A stretch of 64,000 nt of DNA, from contig NW_015622544.1 of NCBI RefSeq assembly GCF_000835495.1, positions 3,624,855 through 3,688,854 on the forward strand. The letters are read 5' to 3'. The first letter of the stretch is position 1; each line of letters begins with the position of its first letter. This stretch comes from Cladophialophora immunda (taxonomy: Eukaryota; Ascomycota; Eurotiomycetes; Chaetothyriales; Herpotrichiellaceae). The translations under genes and the position numbers were made by a program. Below the pieces are notes generated by a model. It had not been told where the DNA came from. It did no database searches and saw only the letters and a list, made by a program, of their open reading frames with translations. Of the stretch, positions 22,797-35,396 are shown piece by piece.

Positions 22797-23649
22797 TTGG
22801 TGGTTTCCTCCGGGCTTCCTGGTCGCTATGTAGGTATGGACAGAGACAGACGAAAGAAAACTTGAAAGTTGGGGCTATATGCATTGCGAGATACCGTTCA
22901 GTGGTGTCGGTTATGGCATGAAGAGCAATGAAGCCAACGCAGCAGAACCCCCTCTGTGAGCGTTCCAACGTAGACACTTTCTTGACGGTCCTCTTAGGGA
23001 ATACCGGGGAAGTTAACGACCTAGTGTGTCGAGAATAGTTTGAACAAAAACAAAAGAGTTCAGCTGGAATATCCTTTGTATACTTTTGTATTTTCTTTTG
23101 TATTTGATCGATCGGGTTATACACCGCCCAGCACGATTCCAGCCGCAGGGCAATTCGAGAGCGACGGGAAGCCGTGAGGAGCATCGACCCCTCGAGCCCT
23201 CATTCTGGTCGGACATCCCACCCTGTCTCGGGGGACAAATCGAATCTGGTATCCAAAAGCCCAAACCCCTGCGTATGCTCGCTGGTTAGAAAACGCCACC
23301 GCCATCGCCATCGCCATCGCAGTAGTCACAACAAATAGAAAAAATCAACGACGCGTGCTTCTTTGTGTGCTTTTCCGTCTAGTGGTGGAATATGTATTCC
23401 AGACCCAGGAACATCGCAAGAATCCCCTGGCGGTGGCATGCGCCATGTACGTTTTATATCGTCACCCTCAAAAACATGCCAGAAATCTCCCGTATATCGC
23501 ATCAAAACATCCCGGTTCCCAAATGCCCAAGAACCAACGTCGCATAACATCACATCACATGCACATTAGAATAAGAGGGGTTTCAAAAAGAACAAAAGAA
23601 AAGACATGGTCGGTGTCCCCGTTGGCCCCCGCCTTCGTTTCTCTGATCC
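22797..23649. other. Intergenic between convergent genes
   Basis: 3' regions of the MetX-like and MARVEL-like genes. No recognisable coding sequence. Confidence 0.5.
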
Positions 23650-24264
23650 TCAGTCGTAGTTCTGTACCTGCCAACTCAGGATCATCATCCACAGGAACAA
23701 CACGGCCAGGATGATGCTCCAGGCGAAGCTGGCCTTCCAACAGGCGCAGATGTTGCTCTGCGTGAGCCACGCCAGCGTCTCTATCGAGACGCCGTGGTAT
23801 TCTTGGTTCTGGACAAAGTTGCTGCAGTTGCTGTTGACGTTGCCGTCGCCGTAGAGTTGGATGGCCGTCTCTATCAGGGTGGTCACCCATAACACGAACA
23901 GCACGAAGCTTCCCAGGAGGATGATGCCCGGGATGAGTAACCGGCGTGCGGCGAGGATGAGGATGACGATGAGGAAGATGATGGTGAGGGAGCCGCAGAT
24001 GACGGCGAAGGGGAATAACCTGTTGTTGGCAGACAAAAGGGTGTCACATGTCAGCAACTCGCCCGTGTATGTGTGTCTTTCCTAGCGATCAGAAGCATAC
24101 CAAGGAACCCCGACCCTGAGTTGGTCCTGCACGGCGATGAACCACGCATTGATGCCCAAGACCGTCGATGACCCGGCCAGCACGATAAATATCCACAGGT
24201 TCAGCTGCACTTCGGGCCAGATGTACCGCCGGCGCGACTCGCGCACAATGACTTCTGTCGCCAT
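23650..24264 (-). CDS. Four-TM MARVEL-like membrane protein
   Basis: 177 aa from exons 24101-24264 and 23650-24019, intron 24020-24100 (81 nt, GTATGC...CAACAG, phase 2, the split Trp codon reforms). Start at 24264 gives a short basic N-terminus (MATEVIVRESRRRYIWPEVQ), then four hydrophobic segments: LWIFIVLAGSSTVLG, FAVICGSLTIIFLIVILIL, IPGIILLGSFVLFVLWVTTL and FAWSIILAVLFLWMMIL. A loop between TM3 and TM4 carries two or three cysteines (CSNFVQ, ICACW). The layout matches fungal MARVEL-domain proteins of membrane-apposition sites such as eisosomes. The assignment rests on topology and size, so an unrelated tetraspan family is possible. Confidence 0.7.
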
Positions 24265-25547
24265 CGTTGTGGGCGAGGTGTGGTGGTGGGGGAGGGCGTC
24301 AAAGGGCACCGAGCGCGGGCCACGGGGCGCTCAGGACAAAGGGCGCGCGGGCGCAGGTGTCTTATTGCGTGGTGCTGGATCGCAAGTCTGGTGGTCGAGG
24401 GGGTTTGCGCGCAAAAAGGGCGTGGTAGGACTCGAGCGTGGGTTCGGCGCAAGAGATGTGCTTTCTTTGCTTATTTCAACACGTTTTCAGACAAGGTCCC
24501 TCGTCCATGGGGGCCGTGAGTTGCGCGCTCTTAAGAATGTTCCAGTATAGCGCAGGCATATGATATGTGTGCGGCGCAGTATGGTGCGGTGCGGTGCATC
24601 AGGTTGAGCAGTTGGGCTGCAAGACGGTGGCAGGGTCTCGAGCGAGCAGAGGAAGACGTGGCTGCGGTGTGTGGTTCATGAAGCGTCGGTCGCAGGCTTG
24701 GTCAATGGGAAACGGCCACGACGCGGCGTCATGTTGGGTGTTTGGTGTGGACAGTGGATGATGCATGCGGCGGACAGTGGAGTAACTGCGCCGGTGGCTG
24801 CGGTGGCTGCTGGGGGCAACCGGACCACGCGGGTGATATAAGAGTATTATTACGTCTCGGTAAACAAACATGGTGAGATGGCCATGGACTGTACTCGTAC
24901 TCAATTCTATTATTCCATACTACTCGGTCATCTCCATCCTTCAGGCATAAATATACAGTCATGTGCCCCCCCAACCCGTTCGCTTCCAGCCCTGACAATG
25001 CGTCCTGCCCATTCCTTTACACGATTGATTCCCAACCGTCCCTTGTTGCATGTGCGTCGTGGCTAGCGTTCCAGCACGTTGCTGTCGTCTGGCTCAGCCA
25101 GGTACCGCATGGCCACACGTGGTTTGAGAAGGCGATTACGCTGGAATATGCAATGTACATACAGCTCATGGAGACGGTGATGTGGTGGGCTTGTACCCTG
25201 TGCGGTTCAAAGTGCTCAACCACACAATCCCCGCAGTGTTTCTCTTGAGAACAGGCACTTTTGCATCATGCGAAAAGGCACCGCAGATCTCTAAGCCCTC
25301 TCATAGCCTCAGGCAACTCTGAGACTCCGTCACGTATATGGCGCTGTTCCGCTGGTGATGGCCGTAGCATATTCCTCCTAGAACCTGGCACTGAAAATCG
25401 GCAATTTGGTGACCTCCCAGATCATGCTTTGTGCTCCGTGCTCTGCCAAAAAGCCTCGTCAAAGACAGACAGACTCCGGCTGGGTTAATCTTCAACTGTG
25501 CCATCCTACCCGATCGTTAGTTAGCATCTGCGAGAAGGGTGACTGAA
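24265..25547. other. Gene-free interval, 1.3 kb
   Basis: Promoter side of the MARVEL-like gene and 3' side of the small TM protein gene. Short ORFs only, none convincing. Confidence 0.5.
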
Positions 25548-25931
25548 TCAAAATCCTACATCATCCGGTTCCCGCACCGACGATGCTCCTCGTCGCCGCA
25601 CTGAACTTCTCCTGTCCACCTCGATGGTTTCCTCCACGACGGTGCCCTCTCGCCTGCTGCTCCGTGGCCTGCGTCGACGAATGACTTCCTCCTCGACGAC
25701 CCCCCGCCTAAAGCCGAAGACATTCCCGTAGTTGAGAGCCGCCCAGATGAGGTAGATGATGAGCAGAAACCCGCCGACCGACCCAAGCACGATCGCAGCA
25801 ATCGTGCCGGGTTTTGGTCCGGAATTGAGGCCCAGGTACGTCGTGGGGATGGCGAGGATGGCCTGCTGCCGCTTCGTCAGAGCCGAGGCGCCCAACCCGC
25901 CGCCGGGCTCGTAGACCTGAAAACTATCCAT
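25548..25931 (-). CDS. Small single-TM protein, conserved-looking, unknown function
   Basis: 127 aa, single exon. Start at 25931 (MDSFQVYEPGGGLG) chosen over upstream codons, which are a basic unstructured read-in. Residues about 40-65 form one transmembrane helix (GTIAAIVLGSVGGFLLIIYL), followed by a basic/acidic cytosolic tail rich in Arg and Glu (RRRRPRSSRREGTVVEETIEV). No signal peptide is obvious, so a type III or tail-out topology is likely. The balanced composition and clean ORF argue that it is real. No function is proposed. Confidence 0.65.
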   Translation of the reverse strand: MDSFQVYEPGGGLGASALTKRQQAILAIPTTYLGLNSGPKPGTIAAIVLGSVGGFLLIIYLIWAALNYGNVFGFRRGVVEEEVIRRRRPRSSRREGTVVEETIEVDRRSSVRRRGASSVREPDDVGF

Positions 25932-27533
25932 GGTGGGTTGAAGGGGAAGGCCGAAGAGGGGCGCCAGGGTGAGCCAATGTTTTTTTTTGCGCGCGCGAGA
26001 GTCTTTGTATCGGGGAATCTCACAATATGTGACACAGGAGAAGATGTTTGAGACGCATTGATCGATCTCGCACGGCACTGTGGGAAGCGTTGTTTGTTGT
26101 TTAGGGACTGGGGGGGTCTGATCGGGTACATGTACAGAGTAACCGTAGGCCTGGTCACAGTCAGCCTACCAGCCCTTTAACTAGACAACAGCAGCAACCA
26201 ACCTCGACGCACCAGTCTAGCATGTGTTTCCGGGCGGGAAGCGGGCGAATCTCCACATGCACACCAGCGGGAACAACCACCTGGCACGGATTGATATGCC
26301 CTTCATCCCTCGAGCTATTCCGATCTCTCAAGATGGCTGTTGGGCAGTGGTCTCTCTTCGCAACAGTTGGTCGAGCTGAGGAGAAGACCGTTAATCTACG
26401 AGCACTCTATCACATCCATCGGGACTTATCCTTTAACGGCCCGGAAGTATGTCGGGTGCTGTTGTGCCTACAGGACTCCGTACAAAAGCATCCTTGCGGC
26501 GAGCACAATGCGCCAAATATTGTCTCTGGCGGCAGACGAGGCGAAGTACGAGGTTAATGGTTTCACCTCAAAGTAAGACCCCCACCCAGCCCGCGATGAC
26601 GCCCAGGATTGTGAGCCGGTACAAGGTACTCGGTAGGCTTATCGCACGCGCCCTGGAGCCCGTTGCTCTGGGCACCTTGCGGGGCCTAACATGCTGCTGC
26701 TAAGCGAGGAGCACCCAACAGGCTTACCCCAGGCTCGGCTTGCTGCCGGAGTGATGGAGATGCACACATCCGATGAGGCGTTGCTTGAAATAGCTGAGGT
26801 TCATCTGGTGCTGCACAAGCACGACATGTTACATCACGATTCGCGAAAAGGAGATTTTGTTCCGACTCACCCCGAGGAGGCATAACGAGTGATTGGCAAC
26901 CTGACAGATGTGCAAAAGGCAGAGTCCAGTTAGCAACTGCCAGAGACACCGTCGCGCTGAGGATCGTCCATCCTTTTACCGGAGCGGAGAGTAATCACGA
27001 CCACGCGAATGGTGATACAAATAGTGGTCGAGGATAACCCATACGATCGATACCCGCAACGAGGAGCATCTCTGCGAGGATGAGATCCGGTTTATCCCAG
27101 TGTTTATCTCCTTATGAGTAGAACACTCGTGTCTGGCCGACTTGCATTGGAAATGCCCATGAATTCCTATGGTATTGCAAGAATCAGCACTTGGGGGCTT
27201 GGAATCACCCAGTTTGTGAGGTCGTGGTCTGTACCATCTGTGCCAGTTTCCTCACCCTGCCGAACACAATTGCCACCGGCGCCCCCAGTTCGACGGAAGA
27301 CATCGTAATCAGCGTCACTGTAAGCATCTCCTCGCTTGCGGCATGCAAGTGATTGTGTACCTCGTATTGTTGAAATGTGTGGGCCGGGCAAGGCTGAGCG
27401 CGTTGCCCCCGCAACGACCCAAAAGATGCTCGTCGTCACTCCGCCCTCCAAACCAGCTGCGGACCATCAATGACCTTGTATTCCCAATCCTAGAACATCC
27501 TCGTCCAGCAGCCATTAGCCCGCAGAGCTCAAG
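25932..27533. other. Gene-free interval, 1.6 kb, with coding-like fragments
   Basis: Upstream of both flanking genes. On the minus strand around 26.9-27.35 kb a few short stretches read like hydrophobic protein (for example LILAEMLLVAGI and ELGAPVAIVFGR), each ending in stops. No continuous gene model could be assembled. It may be a decayed membrane-protein gene or chance. Confidence 0.35.
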
Positions 27534-29773
27534 ATGAGCGTCCGAGTCGTCGCCCGCATCCGGCCACTCCTCAAAACCGAACTTGAAAAGGATCAGATCG
27601 TAACCAGCCACGACGGTCCCGATGGAAAGCCCACGATTGTCAAAATCCCCAACCCCAAGAACTTTGCCGAAGAATACAGTTTCCAGTTCAACAGCGTTTA
27701 CGAACAACAGGCCACCCAGCAAGAGATATTCGATGCCGAGGGTGAGCTGCTTGTACCGTCGCATACATTGGAATCTTCAGACTGACATCTGCGCACCCAG
27801 TTGCACCCACGGTCAAACATCTCTTCCTCGGATACGATGTCACCATCTTCGCCTATGGCTCCACGGGCACGGGGAAGACCCATACCATGCGGGGTGGAAA
27901 GTCTCTTGCTGACCGAGGAATGATCCCGAGATTGTTGAGCAGTATCTACAGAAAGAGTCGGGCGATCGAGAAGAGCAGCAATGGGGAAACCGCAGTCGAA
28001 GTGTCCATGAGCTACTATGAGATCTACAACGACCGTGTCTTCGATCTCTTCGAGGCCCCCGAGAAGCGGACCGCCACTGGGCTTCCGATCAGAGAAGCCG
28101 AAGGTGGGAAGACGGTGGTCGTTGGCCTGACAGAAATGCCTTGCGCCTCGTTGAAGGACTTCGAAGTGCTGTACGATAGAGCCAATGCTAATCGAAGCAC
28201 CGGCGCCACCAAACTCAACGCCCATTCCTCACGGTCTCATGCCATCCTCTGCGTCAAAGTGACCATCACCACCCCGACTGAAACGAGGATAAGCACAGCC
28301 TCCGCGATCGATCTGGCGGGCTCAGAAGACAATCGGAGAACGGGTAATGGCAAAGACAGAATGGTCGAGTCGGCCAGCATCAACAAGTCATTATTTGTCC
28401 TGGCGCAGTGCGTGGAGGCCATCAGCAAGAAACAGCACCGCATCCCGTATCGCGAGTCGAAGATGACGAGGATTCTTTCGCTAGGACAAAACAATGGCTT
28501 CACAGTCATGATCCTCAACCTCGCGCCTGTCAAGGCCTACCATCTCGACACGCTCAGCTCTCTGAACTTTGCCAACCGGACCAAGAAGATCGAGGTCCGT
28601 GAGGTGGAGAATGAGCCCATTTTCAAGGGTCCTCCGCGACAGGTTCCTGGTGCATCGGTGGGCGGGCCGACGATGCAGCGACAACCACTCCGGCCTCTGA
28701 CCCATGTGGTCAATGTGAACCTTGCCGCCAATCGCGACACTGCCACGAAGAATGACAAACCGCCCAAGGCTTTTGCTGTCTATTCGGACCGCAACAAACC
28801 GTCCATCAGCACCAAGATCCTCCCCCAGAAGTCGTCTCCACTGAAGCGCACGGCTGATTCGTCATTCCTGGCGTCTGCTCGACCTCCCAAAATCTCGCGT
28901 CCTACACCCAGCTTTATCCGGCGCGCACCAGAGTGTCAACCTCTAGGCATGGATAAATCGTCGATCGAGACCCTGGTTGAGAAAAAGGTCTCCGAGATTC
29001 TCGCAGCCCGTGCTCTAAATGCACCGGATCCAGCTCCACAAAAGGCCATATCCGAGGAAGTCCAACGGCGGCTAGACAGTATTGAGAAGAGGCTGGAGGG
29101 ACAAGATGGCGAGAGGGCAGAAGGGCTGAGCTATCTGTTCATGGCCAAGCAGCATCAAGCCCGAGGGGAGTTTGGGAGCGCCCTGAAGATGTATGAGCTA
29201 GCCAGGCCGTATTTCCCGGATAACGAGAAATTGAAGGGCAAAATTGAGCGGCTGAGGGAGAAACTTGACGCTAGAAAGAAGGAGTCGAGCGATACAGCCC
29301 AGACTCTGACAAGCGAACCTGACAAGGAGAAGGCCTCCCGTCGCAATGATGAGGGCGATGAAAGCTACCAGGACGACGACAATGGAGGATCAGCTTACCA
29401 CGATAGTGACGAAGACGAAGCCTCTTATCGGTCGCGTCAGAAGAAGCAGGCTAAGCAGCCGAGACGCAGAGCAAGAGCATCATCACCGGATCCGCTCACG
29501 CAACAAGCCCCATCAGAGTTGAGTGCTGAGATGGTGACACCTCGAACACAATACCTTCTGAAAGTCATCAACACGCGCGATATCACGCAGATCAAGACGT
29601 TGAACGGACTCGGGGCAAAGCGGGCCGAGGGAATTGTGGAATACCTCCATGAGCAAGAGATAGACGGGGTTGGAGAGGTCTTTGTCCGAAGCTGGAATGA
29701 TCTGGCCAAGTTAAAGGGGATTGGAAAGAAGACGCTGGAGACGATGAGGGAAGGGGTCCAGGTGGCTCTGTGA
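27534..29773 (+). CDS. Kinesin-10 (KIF22/Kid-like) chromosomal motor
   Basis: N-terminal motor kinesin with a C-terminal helix-hairpin-helix DNA-binding module, the KIF22/Kid architecture used for chromosome arm movement on the spindle. Exons 27534-27741 and 27801-29773, intron 27742-27800 (59 nt, phase 1); 726 aa. Motor domain about 1-330: start motif VRVVARIRPLL, P-loop GSTGTGKT (89-96), switch I NAHSSRSH (209-216), switch II DLAGSE (240-245), and YRESKMTRIL. The P-loop has Ser/Thr where most kinesins have Gln/Ser. A middle disordered region follows, then a TPR-like helix pair (YLFMAKQHQARGEFGSALKM), then HhH motifs (TLNGLGAKRAEGIVEYL; LAKLKGIGKKTLETM) at the end. Nuclear/spindle. Confidence 0.92.
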
Positions 29774-29828
29774 GCGAGAGGAGCCAAAGCAAGCTTTGTC
29801 GGGGGCTAGGGGACAAGCTTGAACAGAG

Positions 29829-29855
29829 CTTGACTTGGCTTGGCTTGGCTTGTCT
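29829..29855. repeat. TTGGC tandem repeat
   Basis: Four imperfect CTTGG-type units just after the kinesin stop. Confidence 0.6.
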
Positions 29856-29919
29856 TGTGCTGTATTCCTATTGTTGTTCGGTATCGAGTAGCCCTGATGT
29901 TGTCTATTTGTCTATCAAG

Positions 29920-29944
29920 ATGGTTGATGGTTGATGGTTGATGC
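29920..29944. repeat. GGTTGAT tandem repeat
   Basis: Three tandem GGTTGAT units followed by a diverged one. Confidence 0.6.
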
Positions 29945-30312
29945 TCGATGAGCCCCGGCTGATGATGGACGAGGCTGTCGCGCCTCACGGGATGACGCGG
30001 CATTCTTGGCAGGGGCTGTCATTCGACGACGCTGATTGGCTCCGTCGAGGCGCGACGGATGCGATCAGACTTACAAAGACTCGGTGAGAATGGCTTGATC
30101 CCACCTTCAATCCCCCTCGACAATGTAGACGAGATGGTCTATATCACTTCCTCTTCTTTGGTGGCTGCCTGAAAGACTGGGCCTCTGGCCGCGTAGCCAT
30201 TCCTTACGATATCAAGCAGTCCCATCCCCAGTACATCTTGAAAACTGACGGACACAATCAGATGCAGAAGCTATGATTCCTCCTGTCATCTACCGTCATC
30301 CCCTAGAGCAAC

Positions 30313-31854
30313 ATGGCTGCAACCCGCGATAACAGATTCCTACGGCCAGGCAGGAGTTTTCACTCACCCGTCAGCAGTGGTTGGCAACCTCAAAGCGACA
30401 AGGCCGACATCGAGCTGGGCGCATTGCTGCAAAAGCGGCCTCCATCGTGGACGTACGAAGACGATGACGACCAACTTGCAGCGAGCGAGTCGGAGGCGAA
30501 GGACCGGGGCAGAAGATATCATGCACGCCGGTGGGCAGATTTGTCGAGCACGGGAGCGTCCTCAGCATTTGTCAAACCCCATTCGCGACCATTGGACCCA
30601 ATAACAGCAAGCAGACACAGACACCGATGGGTACGATCTCGAACTCTGTCCAAGATACTTTCTCTGATCAAGGCCGCCTTGGTGACTCTGTAAGCTAAGC
30701 TGCTCTTGACCTGTTGGTCGCCATGTGGTCACAGATGTTGATGAATGAACAGGGGACTTCTACAGTGCGTAGTCTTCATTTGCGGTATCCTGGAGGCTGT
30801 CTTCCCCGACGAACTCGACCTTGTCTCCGGCCCGCTCAAAGACGCCTTTTTATTCCCGAACAACCCGGCTGCGATGTGGAACAGCGACCTTGACATACTC
30901 ACGGCAGATGTACAACCTTTCATGTGTCACTCCCACAACGACTACTGGCGACGAGAACCTTTATACAGCGCGATTCACGTGGGATGCACCGGCGTCGAAG
31001 CGGATGTATGGCTGTTTGGGGACGAACTGTACGTTGCGCACACTGCATCAGGTATACGACGCAACAGGACGCTGGAGGCTCTCTATTTGGATCCCCTGAA
31101 GGAGATTCTTGATCATAGAAACATGGTTCCTGATCTTCTGGGCCCCAGCACTTTGAATAGCAGCCGCCGCATCGGCGTCTTCGACACCAAACCCAAGCAG
31201 TCACTTGTTCTACTGGTGGACTTTAAGAACAAGCCGGAAGAGGTCTGGAATCGGTTTGATACCCTCCTCGCACCATTCCGCGACAGAAGGTACCTTACTC
31301 ATTTTGACGGTTCCGACGTGGTTAGTGGGCCTTTGACGGTTGTTGTCTCGGGCGATGCACCATTCAACCGTGTCGTTGAGAATTCAACGTACAGAGACAT
31401 CTTTTACGACGCTCCTCTTCACGACTTGGCTTCTCTACCAGCAACACCTCCCCAACCTTCTCCATCAGCGCCGCCAGACGTCCACGTAGGTGACACCAGA
31501 CCCTTGACGGATATGCTTTCTCCATCACCCACTGATCCATCAGCCATCTACTCTGCCTACAACTCATACTATGCTTCTACGTCCTTCCGGCGTTCCATTG
31601 GCTACCCCTTTCACTCCGCCCTCACCCAACCTCAACTCGAGAAAATCCGACGGCAGATCCGGTCGGCGCACGCCAAGGGCCTGAAAGTCCGATATTGGGG
31701 CATCCCCGCTTGGCCCATCGGACTAAGAGACTACCTCTGGAGAGTGTTGGTGAGGGAAGGAGTGGACTATCTGAGTGTTGATGATATTGAGGATGTAAGA
31801 TGGAAAGACTGGGGCCCGAGGAAAGGTGGTTGGGGAAAGAAATGGTGGAGGTGA
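30313..31854 (+). CDS. AIM6-like PLC-type phosphodiesterase, membrane-anchored
   Basis: Member of the AIM6 (altered inheritance of mitochondria 6) family, a PLC-like phosphodiesterase fold of uncertain substrate. Exons 30313-30689 and 30753-31854, intron 30690-30752 (63 nt, GTAAGC...ACAG, phase 2); 492 aa. About 110 residues of basic, disordered N-terminus (cytosolic) precede a signal anchor formed across the splice site (LSLIKAALVTLGLLQCVVF). The catalytic-type domain follows: CHSHNDYWRREPLYSAI, then GVEADVW and LYVAHT, corresponding to the His and Glu/Asp positions of the glycerophosphodiester phosphodiesterase fold. It ends with RYWGIPAWP and VDYLSVDDIEDV. A Pro/Ser-rich insertion lies about residues 335-370. 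Topology suggests a lumenal or extracellular catalytic domain. Confidence 0.85.
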
Positions 31855-32321
31855 TTGTGGTTAATCTGGCGGCCATCGATATCGTCCGTCTCTCCCATGG
31901 TCACGAATTGGCTCCCCTTGCGACGTCCGAGATGTAGGCCTGTGTCGAGGCGCTGTAGTCAACCCTGGGCTAATACGCCCTCCGGCAATGGATGCTTCTC
32001 TCACAAGTAACATACGCCCTGCCCGGATTAGTCCCCCGCCCATGCTCGCTTCACGACAGACAGGCTCCTATGCTCTCGCTTGCAAGGGGTGTTCACTGCC
32101 TCTGCACCGTGGCACCGCCTCGCGGGTGGCTTAGGCCCTTGACGTGCAGTAATTGGGCAGCAGCTCCGCCCCCGGCCGACAGATGGACTGAGCCAAGTCG
32201 CCCTTTCCACCAGCCTGATGTCGTCGAAACTTGCGATCAAAATTATCCTCAGTCTGCGAAAGACAGACCTACCTCTTTGTCACAGCGTCCCTTCTCGTTG
32301 CTGTTGACTTCGACAGTCGAT
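31855..32321. other. Intergenic, promoter of NACHT gene
   Basis: 467 bp without a convincing gene. The NACHT reading frame is open upstream of its ATG, but the extra codons look non-coding. Confidence 0.5.
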
Positions 32322-35300
32322 ATGGTCGACCCTCTTACAACTTTCGCCGCGGCCGGCAACGCCCTTCAGTTTGTCCAGCTGGGGATTGACTTGATCGGCA
32401 AGACCATCGACTACTCGCAAGGCGGCGGCAACAACAGTTTCCAGGCACTGCGTGATTGTGTGCAGCGTCTGTCGGTCTCAAGTGCCCATCTCCAGAGGTC
32501 GATGGAGTCCAACGCTTCCCAGCCGCTGAATCCGGGACCTGCCCGTGCTTTGCATCGTGCAAACCTCGAATGCTTGAGAGTGTCTCAGCAATTCACGGCA
32601 ATTTTGGATAAACTGGGCCTCAATAGACCTCATAGCCTGTGGAGCAGTGGTGAGTCGGTCTCTACCTAGAATCCTTCGAGTGAAGATATGACCACAGCTG
32701 CTTTCTGGCTATCCCGGACAACCAATGCTAATCATCGTGACATGGTAGTCAAACTGGCACTGAAAAGTCACGTTGACAAACCTAAAGTCGACGCCCTGTC
32801 GCGAGATTTGGATCATGCCAGGGCAAATCTGATGCTCTCCCTCATGGTTTACCTCCACGACCAGTCAACTGTCGACCGCCAGAATACGAGCGAGGAAATG
32901 CGTGTCATTACAGAACAAGCCCTGAGGGCTACCGCGGAGTCCGCGGCTATCAGAAATGACATTGCCAGTCTCAGTTCCAGTCTTTCCTCGCTGACAATTG
33001 ACGACACGACAATATCTCTTGCTTTTGAAGATGCTCTGAGACGCTGCGAAAGTTATCTTGCAAATGAGGTCGAGGCGCTCTCTAAGCGTCTGGAACGGCT
33101 CAACGATGGGCTCAAAGCTCTGTCGGAGGAGGTGAACCAGCTCCTTCCTACAATGACACGAGAGATTGCCGCTCGACGCTCCATCATGGACAGTCTATGG
33201 TTTGCGAGATTCAACAACAGACGCGATCGAATCAGTCGAGCCTACAGCAACACATATCAATGGATCTTCAGGCACAAGGATAGTCAAGTGATTGTGTGGG
33301 ATGATTTCGTTCAGTGGTTATACTCGAGCAGAAACCCTATATACTGGGTATCGGGAAAGCCCGGTTCTGGCAAATCGACACTTATTCGAGAGCTTGACGA
33401 ATATATAAAGAACTCGCAGTCCCTATCCACGTCAGGGAATGATGCTGACTTTATCATGGCTTCATTCTACTTTTGGTATGCTGGCAATAATGACGAAAGG
33501 TCAATGACTGGCCTGCTCCGAACTCTCATACACCAATTGCTCTCACAACGTCTTGACATTGTGGATCAAGTGATTTCAGCCAGTAGATGGGAGTCGAGCC
33601 TATATGGACCCTCCCATCTGCATGTGTGGGAAGAGAAGGAATTGATTCAAGTTCTGTGCAGAGTTCTTCAATGTCTGGGAACCAGCAAGCGGATTTTGCT
33701 GTTTATCGACGGCCTTGATGAACAAGAAGGTCCGGATGACCAACGACAGGAAGTTCTGGACCTGATATCCTCTGTCACACAAGACAACAACGTTAAGGCG
33801 TGTGTAGCCAGCCGGCCCTACAACATCTTCCGGGACGAGTTCAAGGAATGCCCGCAACTCCGGCTTGAAGACCTTACAAAAGATGACATACGCCTCTACG
33901 TCCGTGGCAAGCTGGGTGAAAATCCACACTTTCAGCGTCACCTACGAAGGATGCCGCAGCTTCTTCGCGATATAACCGAGGAGATTACGACGAGGGCCGG
34001 AGGGGTATTCCTATGGGTGCGCTTGGTCGTGCGTGATCTTCTGAGAGTCCTCAGGGACGGAGGCAGCACAAAGCACTTATTCAGAGAACTTGAGAGTATT
34101 CCCCTCGATTTGGATGATTATTTCAGACGCATGTTCGAGCTTGTCGAAAAGCCATACAGAAAAGAGGCATCGATCATCCTGCAGACAGCATTGTGCTCCA
34201 GCAGCGAGGGCAATGCAAAGGTTGACGGTGCATCTGACTTCGATTTTCTCCTCATGCATCTGTATTTTATTGACCAAAGTGAAGATCTGAGCTTTGGGGC
34301 AAACTCATACTTGTGCGATGTCGATTTCACTCATCAAGAAGAGGCCGAGGATTTGCTCGAATCGTTAGAGCGAATGCTGACAAGCAGAAGTATGGGCCTC
34401 CTGGAGATCGGGCCGAGTACTCTTGCACCTTCGCGTTTGGGACGCTTGCAAGCTGAGTCGCCGATCGAATTTCTGCACAGGACAGTAAGAGACTACTTTG
34501 CTGGCCCTGCTGCAAGAGATCTGCTTCACCAACACACCGGGGGACCTTTTGATGCTCACATGTTCCAATGCAACCTCATGGCCGTCAGTCTAAGAAATTT
34601 CGTCCTTCATAATCAATGGCTCCCAACGGAATACCTTGCTGTGAAAAAATTCCTCCTGCAAATTACGAAACGACGAGATGCAGAGGGGCCGGCATTCGTG
34701 CTGTTTGAAAAGATGGTGGAGCTATTCAATGAGCACCGTAGCGTAGTACGTCAGAAATTGCTGAAGGAGTGTCCCGGGATAGCTTTCGACATTGCATTAA
34801 ACCATTGGCTGCAGGATCGTGGCAACTCTATTTCTCTAAGCATACATCTCGGATGGAAGTCGTATGTCAAGGCAAGATTAACAACGGCAACGATTCGGGA
34901 GCAACAGGGTAGGCCGTTACTTCTCTGCGCTCTTCCACCATATAGCTGGGAATGGAACCTCTCGGATCCCGACATCATATGCGATCTTCTGACCCTCGGC
35001 GCCAATCCAGATACCATGGTTCACGACGTGTTTGACATCCCTATATGGGTGTACATTCTTGAGTCGATACAGTTCATCAAGGACATTGACTACGAGACAT
35101 GTTTGAGGATCGCCAAGCTGCTCATCGTGCACGGCATACGGACGCTGGTGGCCGAGACGGATTTGGCCCACGTCGCGAAGCAAATGTTGGAGAGTCTCAA
35201 CTTGTGGGACCCATTCTTGCTGGACCCCTTTCCGGGACCACGACAATTCGTCCACAGGCGTTTTGAGAAGATCCGTGGGTCCAGTGCTGGAGAGAATGGT

Positions 35301-35396
35301 GACGCCGAGCCATTGTACTCGTTCCTAGATGTCCTGCAGAGTCTAGTGCGGGTTACTGAAAACTCCAACCCCTCCTTCGAGTCCTTTTTTTACTGA
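32322..35396 (+). CDS. NACHT STAND protein (fungal NLR)
   Basis: NLR-type signalling NTPase, in fungi associated with heterokaryon incompatibility and immunity-like cell death. Exons 32322-32649 and 32698-35396, intron 32650-32697 (48 nt, GTGAGT...CACAG, phase 1); 1008 aa as read. The N-terminal helical domain (DPLTTFAAAGNALQFVQLG) resembles the HeLo-like/fungal-N segment of STAND proteins. The pre-NACHT motif is SLWFARFNNRRDRI...YQWIF. Walker A is GKPGSGKS (329-336), Walker B ILLFIDGLDE (442-451), and the winged-helix-like region ends at EFLHRTVRDYF. The C-terminus has degenerate ankyrin-like units (ICDLLTLGANPDT; AKLLIVHGI) rather than a repeat array. The stop at 35394-35396 follows a T7 run; dropping one T opens a further 73 codons to 35613 (see findings). 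Confidence 0.88.

Larger units (their letters stand above)
29774..30312. other. Intergenic with two short tandem repeats
   Basis: 3' region of the kinesin gene and promoter of the AIM6-like gene. TTGGC units at 29829-29855 and GGTTGAT units at 29920-29944. No gene. Confidence 0.5.

Noticed and set aside
22226..22921. Long overlapping ORFs opposite or within the MetX-like gene
   Set aside because: Shadow frames caused by the high GC3 of the real gene.
32322..35396. Defence-system reading of the NACHT gene together with the NLR relics as one cluster
   Set aside because: The relics are 26 kb away, separated by housekeeping genes, and no partner effector gene (HET, HeLo, lipase, prion-motif protein) was seen next to the NACHT gene.
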